From Alteromonas sp. 1_MG-2023 (GTDB taxonomy: Bacteria; Pseudomonadota; Gammaproteobacteria; Enterobacterales; Alteromonadaceae): DNA of 64,000 bases. The stretch lies in contig NZ_JAUOQH010000004.1 in assembly GCF_030547075.1 (NCBI RefSeq), forward strand, positions 62,001 through 126,000. The letters are read 5' to 3'. Every line of letters starts with the position of its first letter. Positions within the stretch are counted from its first letter, which is position 1. Below, piece after piece: positions 46,319-55,309 of the stretch. The notes below the pieces were generated by a model. That model saw only the letters and a list, made by a program, of their open reading frames with translations, did not search any database and had not been told where the DNA came from. Made by a program: the position numbers and the translations under genes.

Positions 46319-48019
46319 TTAAAAACCTTCAGGAGGATCTATATTCCTGTGGTTTTTAGCCGGTTTTGGTTCCAGCATATTGCCACGAGCCACGCGGTAT
46401 ACCAGCACTATTAATGAAACGTTTACGCAAATAATGATAAACATGGCGGGCAGACCGCCCAAATTCGACATCATCTTAATGCCATCAATGCTGGCAAAAC
46501 TCACCATTACCCATGCGATAATGCCAATACTAATGCCCCACACGAATTTAAGCATTAACAATGAGCCCGAGTTTGCACTTGCATCTTCGGTGGTATCTGT
46601 GGCGCATTCAACACTGGCAGCTGTCTCTGGTTCATCGGCATCTGTAGAGCACAAATTGCTCATAGTGTCTGTATTAGAATCCGCCGCAGTTACGTAAGAA
46701 ATAAACGTGATACAAATGAATATAGTCGCCACGATAGCGCTAATTGGTAGGTTATCAAATAGCGAATAAATAGCGCCTTCAGCCCCATTGGCATCCATCG
46801 CTTGGCGAATACCGCCATTTAGTTCTTGGTCGAAAAATAAGGTGCTGCCAGAAAAGGTCGACATCCATATCATGGCGAATAAGGCAGGCAGTACTAAGTT
46901 CACCACAATGAACTGCCTTACCGTGTAACCGCGGGCTATTCTGCCAAGGAACAAGGCAACTACCGGTGCCCAGGCATACCAATTTGCCCAGTAAAACACT
47001 ATCCATAACTTCGGCCATTCGTCGTTCGGGCCGGTGTAAGTATTTAGGCTTCGGGCAAAAAAGTTAGTGCCGTAGTCAATTAACCCTTCAATGCCTAACG
47101 AAAATACATAGCTGGTGGGGCCAAAGAAAAGCACAAATATACAGGCGACTATGAAAATCTTAGCGTTAAGGTTAGATAACTTAGCAATACCTTTTTGCAA
47201 CCCGCTTACCGCAGATGCCACGAAGGTAATAACAATGGCGGCACATACTAATGCCATTACGGTTTTGGTATTGGGCAGCCCTAATACCGACTCTAACCCA
47301 CCACTTAACATCAACACCCCTGTGCCTAACGATGAAGCCATACCGGCAACTAACGCAAACAGCGCAATAGCATCGATAACCTTGCCGGTAGCTGCGGTGA
47401 TCAACTTCCCTAGAAATGGCTTAAGTGACGAGCCAAGGGAAAAGGGCATTTGCAAGTTATAGAAACACAGGGCGAACACCAATGCAGGCAAGCAGTAAAT
47501 AGCATAGGGGGTGAACGTCCAATGCATAAACATGGTGGCCATGGTAAATACGGCGGCTGCTTCGCTTTGCGGTTCAATATTTAGTGACACAGGCGGTTCG
47601 TAGAAATGGAACATGGGCTCGGCCGCACTCCAAAATAGAATGCCGGTGGCCAAAGTGGTACATAAAGTAATAGAAAACCACTGCCATTTAGATAGCAAAG
47701 GCGTAGCGCGGCTACCACCAATTCTAATTTTACCTAATGGAGAGAAGAAAGTAGCGACAAGCGACAGCAGTAAGCACAGCGTAGAAAAGCTAAATAGCCA
47801 CGCAAAGGTATCTAATATCCAATCATTAATGCTAGTGACCACACGAAGGAAGTGCGGTAGGTCAATGAAGCTAAACACCATAGCGGCCAGCAGGAGGAGA
47901 AACGGAGGCCAAAATACGCTGTGCTTTATATCGTTTTTAAAATCAAAGCGTAGCCATGTAGGGGGCTTATTTGCGAGGCCTTTTTTTGCTTTTAATGCTT
48001 TAGCTGCATTATGAGACAT
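46319..48019 (-). CDS. BCCT-family transporter (betaine/choline/carnitine)
   Basis: This 566-residue protein has the BCCT fold with about 12 membrane segments and FYWANWYAWAPVVALFLGRI as the signature stretch near residue 325. ILFWSAAEPMFHF sits in an earlier helix. BCCT carriers import glycine betaine, choline or carnitine with sodium or protons. Its place at the end of the betaine catabolic locus and the shared dyad upstream argue that it feeds GbcA. It is separated from its candidate operator by 317 bp. Confidence 0.9.
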   Translation of the reverse strand: MSHNAAKALKAKKGLANKPPTWLRFDFKNDIKHSVFWPPFLLLLAAMVFSFIDLPHFLRVVTSINDWILDTFAWLFSFSTLCLLLSLVATFFSPLGKIRIGGSRATPLLSKWQWFSITLCTTLATGILFWSAAEPMFHFYEPPVSLNIEPQSEAAAVFTMATMFMHWTFTPYAIYCLPALVFALCFYNLQMPFSLGSSLKPFLGKLITAATGKVIDAIALFALVAGMASSLGTGVLMLSGGLESVLGLPNTKTVMALVCAAIVITFVASAVSGLQKGIAKLSNLNAKIFIVACIFVLFFGPTSYVFSLGIEGLIDYGTNFFARSLNTYTGPNDEWPKLWIVFYWANWYAWAPVVALFLGRIARGYTVRQFIVVNLVLPALFAMIWMSTFSGSTLFFDQELNGGIRQAMDANGAEGAIYSLFDNLPISAIVATIFICITFISYVTAADSNTDTMSNLCSTDADEPETAASVECATDTTEDASANSGSLLMLKFVWGISIGIIAWVMVSFASIDGIKMMSNLGGLPAMFIIICVNVSLIVLVYRVARGNMLEPKPAKNHRNIDPPEGF

Positions 48020-48335
48020 TTTTTACCTTCTTTTACTTATAGTGCACAACAATCAGCTGTGCTTTAAATTTTTAAGGTAAAGCCAAGATTTGGAGAATAC
48101 TTATTGGATAATGCATTTATTTTATGAATGCGCTATTTTACCCAATTTTTATCATCACCGTGATTCTTGTCGATTGAAATTAGTGAACAAGCGTTGTACA
48201 AAACTTTGCAGTGATTGCTTGTTATTCACACAGTAGTTATCGCCGTAATAGGGCTTTTTCTTCGCTAATAATAGTTCTAAAAAAGTGGTGCTAGTCACAT
48301 TCTAACACTCAATAATAGCGATATTTTAATTATTA

Positions 48336-48361
48336 CGACTCATCACTTTCTAAATGCGTCG
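48336..48361. promoter_or_regulatory. Candidate GbdR-type operator upstream of BCCT transporter
   Basis: The arms CGACTCAT (48336-48343) and ATGCGTCG (48354-48361) have the same 26-bp span as the site at 33776-33801, and the central part TAA is also conserved. The upstream TTACG/ATACG context is similar. Confidence 0.6.
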
Positions 48362-48633
48362 TTACCAATTTAAAAATTATTTCCGTAGAATTTTATGACA
48401 TATTTCATTACTGGGAATTAATTTTTAAACGTGTAATGCATCTAGTATTTTTAATTTTACCCAATCGCGGCTTTAAATCCCTATCTTGACTTTACCTGTT
48501 TTTATCTATTTTATTAGTTTGAAATTAATACAAACCAAAATTTAGTATATAGAAATAAAAATCGTATGTCTTATGTGAAAAGATAAATCCTTCGTTTTGA
48601 AAAGTAGAATATATCTACAGCGCTTTAATTGAC

Positions 48634-48647
48634 TACGCTATAGCGTA
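48634..48647. promoter_or_regulatory. Perfect 14-bp palindrome
   Basis: TACGCTATAGCGTA reads the same on both strands. It lies in the AT-rich gap about 235 bp from the LysR stop and is a possible operator of unknown owner. Confidence 0.4.
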
Positions 48648-48882
48648 TGAATTAATTTAAAAGTATTGGTTAATCATTGAGGTGGTTTGTCTTTTTGGGC
48701 GGGATGTGGGTTAACGTCATGGACTAACACCGTTAATCATCGCCCTAGATTAGGACTATGTTGCTAATCAATTGATACCGATGGTTGTGGGTATAACGCG
48801 TCTTGCGCCATTAATATAGGCGCAGGGCAGGGTCAGAACGTTATACGACATGCGTGTGTCGTAACGGTCAGTTGGGCGGCCT

Positions 48883-49779
48883 TTATACCTGCGAAGTGAT
48901 TTTAAGCATCCAGTCAAAGAAATGTTTTATATCAGGTTTATCTTTGTCTTCTTTACGGCAAATAATGCCCCAGCTTCCAGAAAATGTGGTTTCATGCTCA
49001 CAGGGTTTCACCAAACGGTCCAGTCGTAAATCATCATCAACAAAGGGCCCGTTTACTAAAGCTACCCCTTCATTGTTAATAGCCATTTCAAGGGCAACGG
49101 CTTTGGTGTCTACCACCATGTATGGAGTAATGACGCTGGGTGTTAAATTGGCGCTCTCAAACCATCGCTTCCAGTAATCCACTTCGGTTTCTACTGAAAG
49201 CAAAGGTAAATCTAATAAGTCTTTTGGGGTTAAATTACCTTGGTATTTTTCAAGTAATGTAGGGCTACACACCGCGTATACTCGAGAGTCGAAAATAGGT
49301 GCCCAATGATACCGGTCTGATGGCGCGGTATCGCAATACACAATGCCTACATCAGAAGACTCTTCGTCGAACTCCCATTTCGATGCATAGGTATCGAGCT
49401 GAACATTTACCGTGGGGTGTTCTTCATGAAAAGCGGGTAACCGGCGAGCAAGCCAGCGGATAGATAATGTGACATAGGTTTGCACTCGAAGCGGTGCATG
49501 TTCAACCGCATTTTTAACTGTGGCTACACCTAAAGCAAGTTGCTCAAGTGCTTCTAGAACATAGGGGTAAAACAACTTTCCTTCATCGCTAAGAACTACA
49601 TTTCTGCCGTCGCGATTAAATAGTTTTACGCCTAAGCTCTCTTCTAAGTTTTTGATTTGATGGCTAATAGCAGGGTGGGTTAAATTTAACTCTTCCGCCG
49701 CCGCGCGGTGGCTCAGCCTACGTGCAGCCGCTTCAAAACCGCTGATGGTACTGAGTGGCGGAAGTAACCGACGTTCCAT
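48883..49779 (-). CDS. LysR-family regulator (GcvA-like)
   Basis: This 298-residue protein has an N-terminal winged helix (SGFEAAARRLSHRAAAEEL, THPAISHQIKNLEESLGVKL) and a LysR substrate-binding domain (VQTYVTLSIRWLARRLPAFH, GVALVNGPFVDDDL). The opening PPLSTISGFEAAARRLS is that of GcvA-like members. Its target is not clear; it may regulate the beta-hydroxyacid dehydrogenase gene upstream of it on the same strand, or the cluster beyond. Confidence 0.85.
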   Translation of the reverse strand: MERRLLPPLSTISGFEAAARRLSHRAAAEELNLTHPAISHQIKNLEESLGVKLFNRDGRNVVLSDEGKLFYPYVLEALEQLALGVATVKNAVEHAPLRVQTYVTLSIRWLARRLPAFHEEHPTVNVQLDTYASKWEFDEESSDVGIVYCDTAPSDRYHWAPIFDSRVYAVCSPTLLEKYQGNLTPKDLLDLPLLSVETEVDYWKRWFESANLTPSVITPYMVVDTKAVALEMAINNEGVALVNGPFVDDDLRLDRLVKPCEHETTFSGSWGIICRKEDKDKPDIKHFFDWMLKITSQV

Positions 49780-49934
49780 TTAAATCCCTTTGTCGTTGAA
49801 ATGATTGTCTCACCATAACTATCAAACAATGGCGCAAGATCCAACTAATAACTACTGATAGTAACGCTAAAGTATATGTTTCTCGTGCCACCAATCGCTA
49901 TAACCTGTAGGTCGTCACAGCGTCATCAAATGCA

Positions 49935-49958
49935 AAGGCAACCCTTTCAGGTTGCCTT
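49935..49958 (-). terminator. Candidate terminator after the beta-hydroxyacid dehydrogenase gene
   Basis: A perfect 9-bp stem (AAGGCAACC 49935-49943, GGTTGCCTT 49950-49958) with a 6-nt loop lies about 80 bp beyond the leftward stop at 50040. Reading leftward it is followed by only a modest T-run (TGCATTT). Confidence 0.55.
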
Positions 49959-50039
49959 CTAGCGCAGATGTTTTTAGGCTTAGATATTAAGCGCTTAGGT
50001 GGTACTGCGCTCAAAATTTATAAGGCTTGGCACTTTGGC

Positions 50040-51005
50040 TTAATAATCACTTCTAAGCGGAACTACCACTTCATAACCTTTTTCTTCAGGCTCATCGTCA
50101 ACCATGAACGCAGGGAAGCCTTTGCCTAGTACTTTCACGTCGCATGCATCTTCCATTCTGCGGATGATATTGGGTGAATATTCACGAGGGCCGTAGCGCT
50201 TTTCGCCGTCTTTGAAAATATCTACCATCAAAGGCGCAAGTTCCAAAGGTATGCCAGCGCGTTTAGCTACTTCGTCAAATAGACCCACATCTTTGGATAC
50301 TAAATCCATAGTAAAGCCAATATCTCGGCTACCGTTTAGGATAACCTGAGATTCAGTTTCATGAACGAACGAATTACCTGACGAGGCTTTAATGGCTTCA
50401 TAGGCAACGTTCATATCCATACCCATGACTTTAGATACGGTTAGCGCTTCTGATAACGCAGCAAGGTGCACTGTGCAAAGGTAGTTAGTTACCACCTTTA
50501 ACGTTGATGCTGAACCAAGCTCACCTGTATGTAGTACGCGTCTGCCCATGATGGTCAGAATAGGCAATACGATATCGAAGGCTTCACGATCGCAACCTGC
50601 AAAGATTGAAATATTACCCGTATCGGCACGGTGACAGCCCCCTGACACTGGGCAATCCACAGGCAGTGCACCTTTTTCTTTTACTAGGCCACCAATACGG
50701 CGAACTTCAGCTTCATCGGTGGTGCTCATTTCTAGCCAAATTTTGCCAGGGCTAATACCTGCTAGCACACCGTCTTCTGCTTCCATAACGTGAGAACACG
50801 CCGCCGGAGAAGGTAAGCATGTGAATATCACATCACACTTTTCAGCTATTTCTTTCGCTGAATCGGCAGACTTGGCACCACGAGCAACAAAGTCAGCAAC
50901 GAATTCTGGATTTAAATCTCTAACGGTAAGGTCGCAGCCGTTACGTATTAAGCTTCCTGCTAATTTGCCACCTACATTACCTAATCCGATGAATCCTATT
51001 TTCAT
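50040..51005 (-). CDS. NAD(P)-dependent beta-hydroxyacid dehydrogenase (HIBADH/TSR-like)
   Basis: I place the start at the ATG at 51005 (MKIGFIGLGNVGGKLAG), preceded by AAAGGT; the longer frame has 26 extra residues without homology. The 321-residue protein has a Rossmann motif GLGNVGG, a substrate-binding DCPVSGGCHRADTG, and the catalytic Lys region TLKVVTNYLCTVHLAALSEA. The family includes 3-hydroxyisobutyrate and tartronate semialdehyde reductases. The C-terminal KGYEVVVPLRSDY is atypical. The substrate is unknown. Confidence 0.85.
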   Translation of the reverse strand: MKIGFIGLGNVGGKLAGSLIRNGCDLTVRDLNPEFVADFVARGAKSADSAKEIAEKCDVIFTCLPSPAACSHVMEAEDGVLAGISPGKIWLEMSTTDEAEVRRIGGLVKEKGALPVDCPVSGGCHRADTGNISIFAGCDREAFDIVLPILTIMGRRVLHTGELGSASTLKVVTNYLCTVHLAALSEALTVSKVMGMDMNVAYEAIKASSGNSFVHETESQVILNGSRDIGFTMDLVSKDVGLFDEVAKRAGIPLELAPLMVDIFKDGEKRYGPREYSPNIIRRMEDACDVKVLGKGFPAFMVDDEPEEKGYEVVVPLRSDY

Positions 51006-51186
51006 GTGTTTACCTTTTTTATTATAGGGAGATATTCGGCTAAGAAGCACGCCTGTCAGCCTTTTGAAGTTTTTTGGTTTCAATAAAACCGATAGTTATA
51101 TAAAAATGGATTAGGTAAAAATGATTAATTTTGGGTGTATGGTTAATTTTTCTAACCAATCACTTTTTGTGTGTTTAAGCTGCTAA

Positions 51187-51274
51187 TTAGCCATTAGCCA
51201 TTAGCCATTAGCCATTAGCCATTAGCCATTAGCCATCAGCCATTAGCCATTAGCCATTAGCCATTAGCCGTTAG
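51187..51274. repeat. Heptanucleotide tandem repeat (TTAGCCA)n
   Basis: There are 12 tandem copies of TTAGCCA and a final TTAG. Two copies are variants: TCAGCCA at 51236 and TTAGCCG at 51264. It lies 182 bp upstream of the dehydrogenase start and 82 bp downstream of the IclR stop, in the gap between two leftward genes. The repeat is not a CRISPR. Confidence 0.95.
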
Positions 51275-51355
51275 GAGGTATGAGTTAAGCGAAAGCGAAT
51301 ACCCAAGGCAGCGCCGAGAGCTATTACACGGCGAGTACGAATAAATTTTGGCGTG

Positions 51356-52120
51356 TTATACGATATGGGCTGACAGTTGGCGCGCAGCTTGTACAAGGTT
51401 TTTAGAATAATCCCGGGCACTCTGCTTACTTAAAAAGTCTGCGTTTATCACTACACTAATTGCCGCAATAGGCTCGTTTCTTAAATTCAGCACAGGGGCT
51501 GCTATGCAACAATAGTGGCTGCCATTTTCCCTCTGAGTAACCGCATAGCCCAAGCGCTTTGCCCTCGCTAATTCTTCATTAATTTTGGGTAACTGACTGT
51601 TAATACTAGGGTCATGCTTCGCCTCAACCTCAAAATAGCTTCTTTGAAGTGCTTCAGATTGCATAGATAAAATAGCCACCCCAGAAGCAGAGCAGTGCAT
51701 GGCGGTTGTTTCCCCTAAGTGAAACGTAAGCGGGCCGCTTAGCGAAGAGTCTACCTTTGCAACAGTAACCACTCGATTTCCCACGGGTGAATACAGAAAA
51801 ATAGATTTATGAATTTCGTTTTTTAAAATTTCAGCCACGGGGTAAAAGAAGGGGATGATGCTTTGCTTGTTGTAAATCGTTGATGCTATTTGAAAAATTT
51901 TAGAACCAATGCAGTAAGCTTTCTTACGATTAGGATCGAGGGCAATCATTTGATGCTCTAACAAGGCGTTAATAATGCGGTGGCCACTGGCCGGCGGCAT
52001 GTCTAATTGTGAACAAATTTCTGAAAGGGTTAATGGGTAAGATGACGTAGCAATCAAATTTAGCATTAAAATAGAGGCATCTACCGCCGGCGCTTTAGAC
52101 TTTGCTTTTACCGTTTCCAT
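51356..52120 (-). CDS. IclR-family transcriptional regulator
   Basis: This 254-residue protein has the winged helix (LTLSEICSQLDMPPASGHRIINAL) and an effector domain (LGETTAMHCSASGVAILSM, GSHYCCIAAPVLNLRNEPIAAISVVI). It is divergent from the aldehyde dehydrogenase gene at 52506, the classic position for a local regulator of that operon. The ligand is not indicated. Confidence 0.87.
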   Translation of the reverse strand: METVKAKSKAPAVDASILMLNLIATSSYPLTLSEICSQLDMPPASGHRIINALLEHQMIALDPNRKKAYCIGSKIFQIASTIYNKQSIIPFFYPVAEILKNEIHKSIFLYSPVGNRVVTVAKVDSSLSGPLTFHLGETTAMHCSASGVAILSMQSEALQRSYFEVEAKHDPSINSQLPKINEELARAKRLGYAVTQRENGSHYCCIAAPVLNLRNEPIAAISVVINADFLSKQSARDYSKNLVQAARQLSAHIV

Positions 52121-52505
52121 TAACTATTTAACACTATTTTATATATAAAAAAATAATCTTACGTTATCTCGTACCGTAAAACCAGCAAGCACCTCAGCCT
52201 TCAAATTCGATGTGACAAGTAACCATTTACTTAATAGCTATATATTTAAGGCGCTTGAAGCCAAAGTTCACAATAATGAAAACCCGTTGGAAGCGCTATC
52301 TACAGGCTCTGGGCCTATTCCAGCCGGTGAAATAGCGCCAATACAGTACGATAAGTATAAATTACCGAGCGATATTTATCTTCAAAATCACCCAATAAAG
52401 CTGAAATGTTTTCATATATGGAATCAAAATTCTAAATATAATAAAAGTTTGACTTGAAATTTTAACCCTGCTTACAATGAATTAACTAAGATCTAAGGCA
52501 TGCCC
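52121..52505. other. Divergent noncoding region, IclR / aldA-like
   Basis: This 385-bp AT-rich gap separates divergent genes. An imperfect dyad TTACG...CGTAA spans 52159-52179 and could be an operator. A GTG-started 81-codon frame at 52212-52457 has no recognisable features and I do not call it. Confidence 0.4.
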
Positions 52506-53930
52506 ATGAGAATCGAAAAGAACTTCATTAATAATGAATTTGTTAGCTCTACTCAAAATTCATTAATAGACGTTTATGATCCTGCAACTGAAGCGTTAAT
52601 TGCTCAAGTGCCTGCGGCAAGCCCAGAAGAAGCTGCATCGGCCATTGAAAGTGCTACCGAAGCGCAGCGCGCGTGGCGAAAGCTCACAAGCATTGAGCGT
52701 GGTGGCTACTTACAAAAGTTGGCCGACACCCTAGTATTGCGCAAAGATGATATTGGTGCGGCGCTGGCTGAAGAGTCAGGTAAAAGCTTAGAAGATGCCA
52801 CCAACGAAGCAGTATATGCCGCCGATATTACCCGCTATCACGCAGAGTGGGCGCGTCGTATCGAGGGTGAAATTATACCCAGCGATACCCCAGACGAAAA
52901 CCTACTACTACAGCGAGAAGCCATAGGCGTTGTAGTGGCGCTTATTCCGTTTAACTACCCTGTTTACACTTTTCTTCGCAAGATTGCGCCGGCGTTAATT
53001 ACCGGTAATACCGTGGTAGTAAGACCTAGCAATAACACCCCTTGTTCAGCATTTGCTATTGCCAAAGTCATTCAAGAAGCTGGTATTCCCAAGGGCGTAG
53101 TGAACGTGCTTACCATGACTCACGCTACGGCTGAGCTTGTATGTACTCACCCTAAAGTTGGCATGATTACGCTAACCGGAAGCGTAGGTGCAGGGCGAAA
53201 AGTTTTAGAATATTCACAAGTGAATATTGCAAAGTCGTCGTTAGAGCTTGGCGGTAAAACCCCCGCTATTGTAGAGCCTGATGCCGATATCGAAAAAGCC
53301 GCAAGAGAAATCGTTGGCTCCAAAAACACTAACTGCGGCCAGCTATGTACGGCGGTAGAGCGTGCTTATGTTCACGAAGATATTTACGATGAATTTGTTG
53401 CGCTGCTACATAAAAACATGAAAGCTCAACAGTTTGGTAATCGTGCCAACAACCCAGGTTTTATGGGTCCGCTCGTTAATGGCAATGCCCGATTGAATAT
53501 TCATCAGATGGTGGAACGAGCCATAGATGATGGCGCTAAGCTAGCGCTAGGCGGCTTTATTCCCGAAGGTGAAGGTTACTTTTATCCACCTACTTTGCTC
53601 ACGAACTGCCGCCAAGACATGGAAATTGTTCAAGAAGAAATCTTTGGACCTGTGTTACCGGTTTTAAAATATTCGAATGTTGATGAAGCACTGGCGTTAG
53701 CCAACGATCACCAGTTTGGATTGGCGTCTGTGATTTATACCGAAAACTATCGTACCGCGATGAAAGTGGCGAACGAAATGGAAGCGGGTGAAGTGTATAT
53801 CAACCGCACCCCTTCCGACCCCTATCAAGGCTTTCACGCAGGATGGAAACGCTCAGGTTTAGGGGGCGACGATGGTAAGCACGGCATGCTTGAGTACACG
53901 CAAACTCGCTTGGTCGTTCTTAAATACTAG
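52506..53930 (+). CDS. AldA-like aldehyde dehydrogenase
   Basis: I place the start at the ATG at 52506 (MRIEKNFINNEF), with AAGG at good spacing. The 474-residue product has the AldA lactaldehyde/glycolaldehyde dehydrogenase layout. Catalytic E247 (in SLELGGK) and C281 (in NCGQLC) are both present. The C-terminal part FHAGWKRSGLGGDDGKHGMLEY matches this subfamily closely. NAD-dependent oxidation of a 2-hydroxyaldehyde from a sugar or polyol is likely. It opens a rightward run with the enolase-superfamily gene and the GMC gene. Confidence 0.82.
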   Translation: MRIEKNFINNEFVSSTQNSLIDVYDPATEALIAQVPAASPEEAASAIESATEAQRAWRKLTSIERGGYLQKLADTLVLRKDDIGAALAEESGKSLEDATNEAVYAADITRYHAEWARRIEGEIIPSDTPDENLLLQREAIGVVVALIPFNYPVYTFLRKIAPALITGNTVVVRPSNNTPCSAFAIAKVIQEAGIPKGVVNVLTMTHATAELVCTHPKVGMITLTGSVGAGRKVLEYSQVNIAKSSLELGGKTPAIVEPDADIEKAAREIVGSKNTNCGQLCTAVERAYVHEDIYDEFVALLHKNMKAQQFGNRANNPGFMGPLVNGNARLNIHQMVERAIDDGAKLALGGFIPEGEGYFYPPTLLTNCRQDMEIVQEEIFGPVLPVLKYSNVDEALALANDHQFGLASVIYTENYRTAMKVANEMEAGEVYINRTPSDPYQGFHAGWKRSGLGGDDGKHGMLEYTQTRLVVLKY

Positions 53931-54078
53931 CGTTGAATCAATAATTTATTCAACGCAAATAAGTTAGTACTCGTTCGTTAAAAATTAGCGCTTTTACATC
54001 AGTTTTGCTGGCAACAGTGCCAAACCGCTACACAATTTATAAACTCGCACTTTGGTGCAGGTAAAAAAAGGTAAAACC

Positions 54079-55302
54079 ATGAAAGTTGTTTCTTGTGAAT
54101 CTTATGTCGTTGCTACACCACCGCCTCATGTTGGGGGGATGTACTGGATTTTTGTTTCACTAAGAACCGACTGCGGTATTGAAGGTATTGGCGAGGTTTA
54201 CGCCGCTACCTTTCACCCAAGTGTAATGACTCATGCTATTGAAGATGTGTTCGATCGTTACTTAAAAGGTTTCGACCCCCATCATGTAGAGCGCTTCTTT
54301 CGCGCAGCCTATTCTAGCGGCTTCACACAGCGCCCCGACTTAAGCATGATGGGTGTAGTCAGCGGGTTAGAAATGGCGTGCTGGGATATTATCGGCAAGG
54401 CAGCAGGCAAGCCTGTTTACGAACTTATTGGCGGGAAAATTCACGATAAACTTCGTACTTACACTTACTTATATCCTGAAAATGAAGACGGCGATTACGA
54501 TTACGACAATCTAGAACTGGCAGTTGAATGTGCCGAAAAAAATATGGAGCAAGGTTTCACTGCATTGAAGTTTGATCCCGTAGGACCTTATGGCAATTAC
54601 TGTGGTCATCAACTGTCTTTAGAAGCTATTGATAAAGCCGCCACCTTCTGCGAGCGAATTCGCAAAACTGTCGGTAATAAGTGCGACTTACTCATGGGCA
54701 CCCATGGTCAAATGACCCCTGCAGGTGCTATTCGTTTGGCCAAGCGCCTAGAACCCTTCGACCCGTTATGGTTTGAAGAGCCTGTTCCTCCTGGCCAAGC
54801 ATCCGCCATGGCCGAAGTGGCAAAAAATACCAGTATTCCCGTAGCCACAGGCGAGCGCTTAACCACGAAATACGAGTTTTTCGACTTACTTAAGCATGGT
54901 GCAGCATCCATTTTGCAAATGAATTTGGGCCGAGTAGGCGGCATTCTAGAGGCGAAGAAAATAGCCAGTATTGCAGAAGTGCATTACGCCCAGATAGCGC
55001 CTCATTTATACAATGGCCCAGTTGGCGCGGCGGCCAGTGTGCAGCTAGCCACATCTACACCTAACTTTTTAATTCAAGAAAGTATTATGACGTGGGACGG
55101 TTTCCACGCCGATGTACTGCAAGAAAAAATTGAATGGAAAGATGGTTATATTATTCCGTCAACCAAGCCTGGCTTAGGTGTAGAGTTAAATATGGATGTG
55201 GTGAAAGCCCATTCGCCTTACACCGGAAAAGCGCTGCATTTATCGATGGATGCCAAGCCTTACGATGTAAAAGAACAGTCTAGCCAAGACTGGAGGCGGT
55301 AG
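54079..55302 (+). CDS. Enolase-superfamily (mandelate racemase-like) protein with altered metal/catalytic sites
   Basis: The start is the ATG at 54079, preceded by AAAGG; a GTG at 54052 extends the frame. The 407-residue product has the superfamily layout: [12 protein letters not shown] for the K-x-D strand, WFEEPVPP and ATGERL with two metal-binding Glu, and IAPHLYNGP with the catalytic-type His. Two positions differ from the sugar-acid dehydratases known to me. The usual first ligand Asp (DFHG) reads GTHG here, and the dyad Asp (PDLSHAGGI-type) reads MNLGRVGGI. It could be a different sugar-acid enzyme or an inactive relative. It overlaps no neighbour and lies 7 bp before the GMC gene. Confidence 0.75.
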   Translation: MKVVSCESYVVATPPPHVGGMYWIFVSLRTDCGIEGIGEVYAATFHPSVMTHAIEDVFDRYLKGFDPHHVERFFRAAYSSGFTQRPDLSMMGVVSGLEMACWDIIGKAAGKPVYELIGGKIHDKLRTYTYLYPENEDGDYDYDNLELAVECAEKNMEQGFTALKFDPVGPYGNYCGHQLSLEAIDKAATFCERIRKTVGNKCDLLMGTHGQMTPAGAIRLAKRLEPFDPLWFEEPVPPGQASAMAEVAKNTSIPVATGERLTTKYEFFDLLKHGAASILQMNLGRVGGILEAKKIASIAEVHYAQIAPHLYNGPVGAAASVQLATSTPNFLIQESIMTWDGFHADVLQEKIEWKDGYIIPSTKPGLGVELNMDVVKAHSPYTGKALHLSMDAKPYDVKEQSSQDWRR

Positions 55303-55309
55303 AAAGCAC

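Larger units (their letters stand above)
48020..48882. other. 863-bp AT-rich noncoding region upstream of BCCT gene
   Basis: No gene is visible. It holds the 26-bp candidate operator at 48336-48361, a 14-bp palindrome at 48634-48647, and a weak hairpin around 48804-48824 (TGCGCC / GGCGCA) that may end the LysR gene. It should contain the BCCT promoter. Confidence 0.5.

Noticed and set aside
51187..51274. The TTAGCCA array as a CRISPR or attachment site
   Set aside because: Units are 7 bp with no spacers, and no cas genes or integrase are present.
52212..52457. 81-codon GTG-started frame upstream of the AldA-like gene
   Set aside because: No ribosome binding site or recognisable features; it lies in the divergent promoter region.
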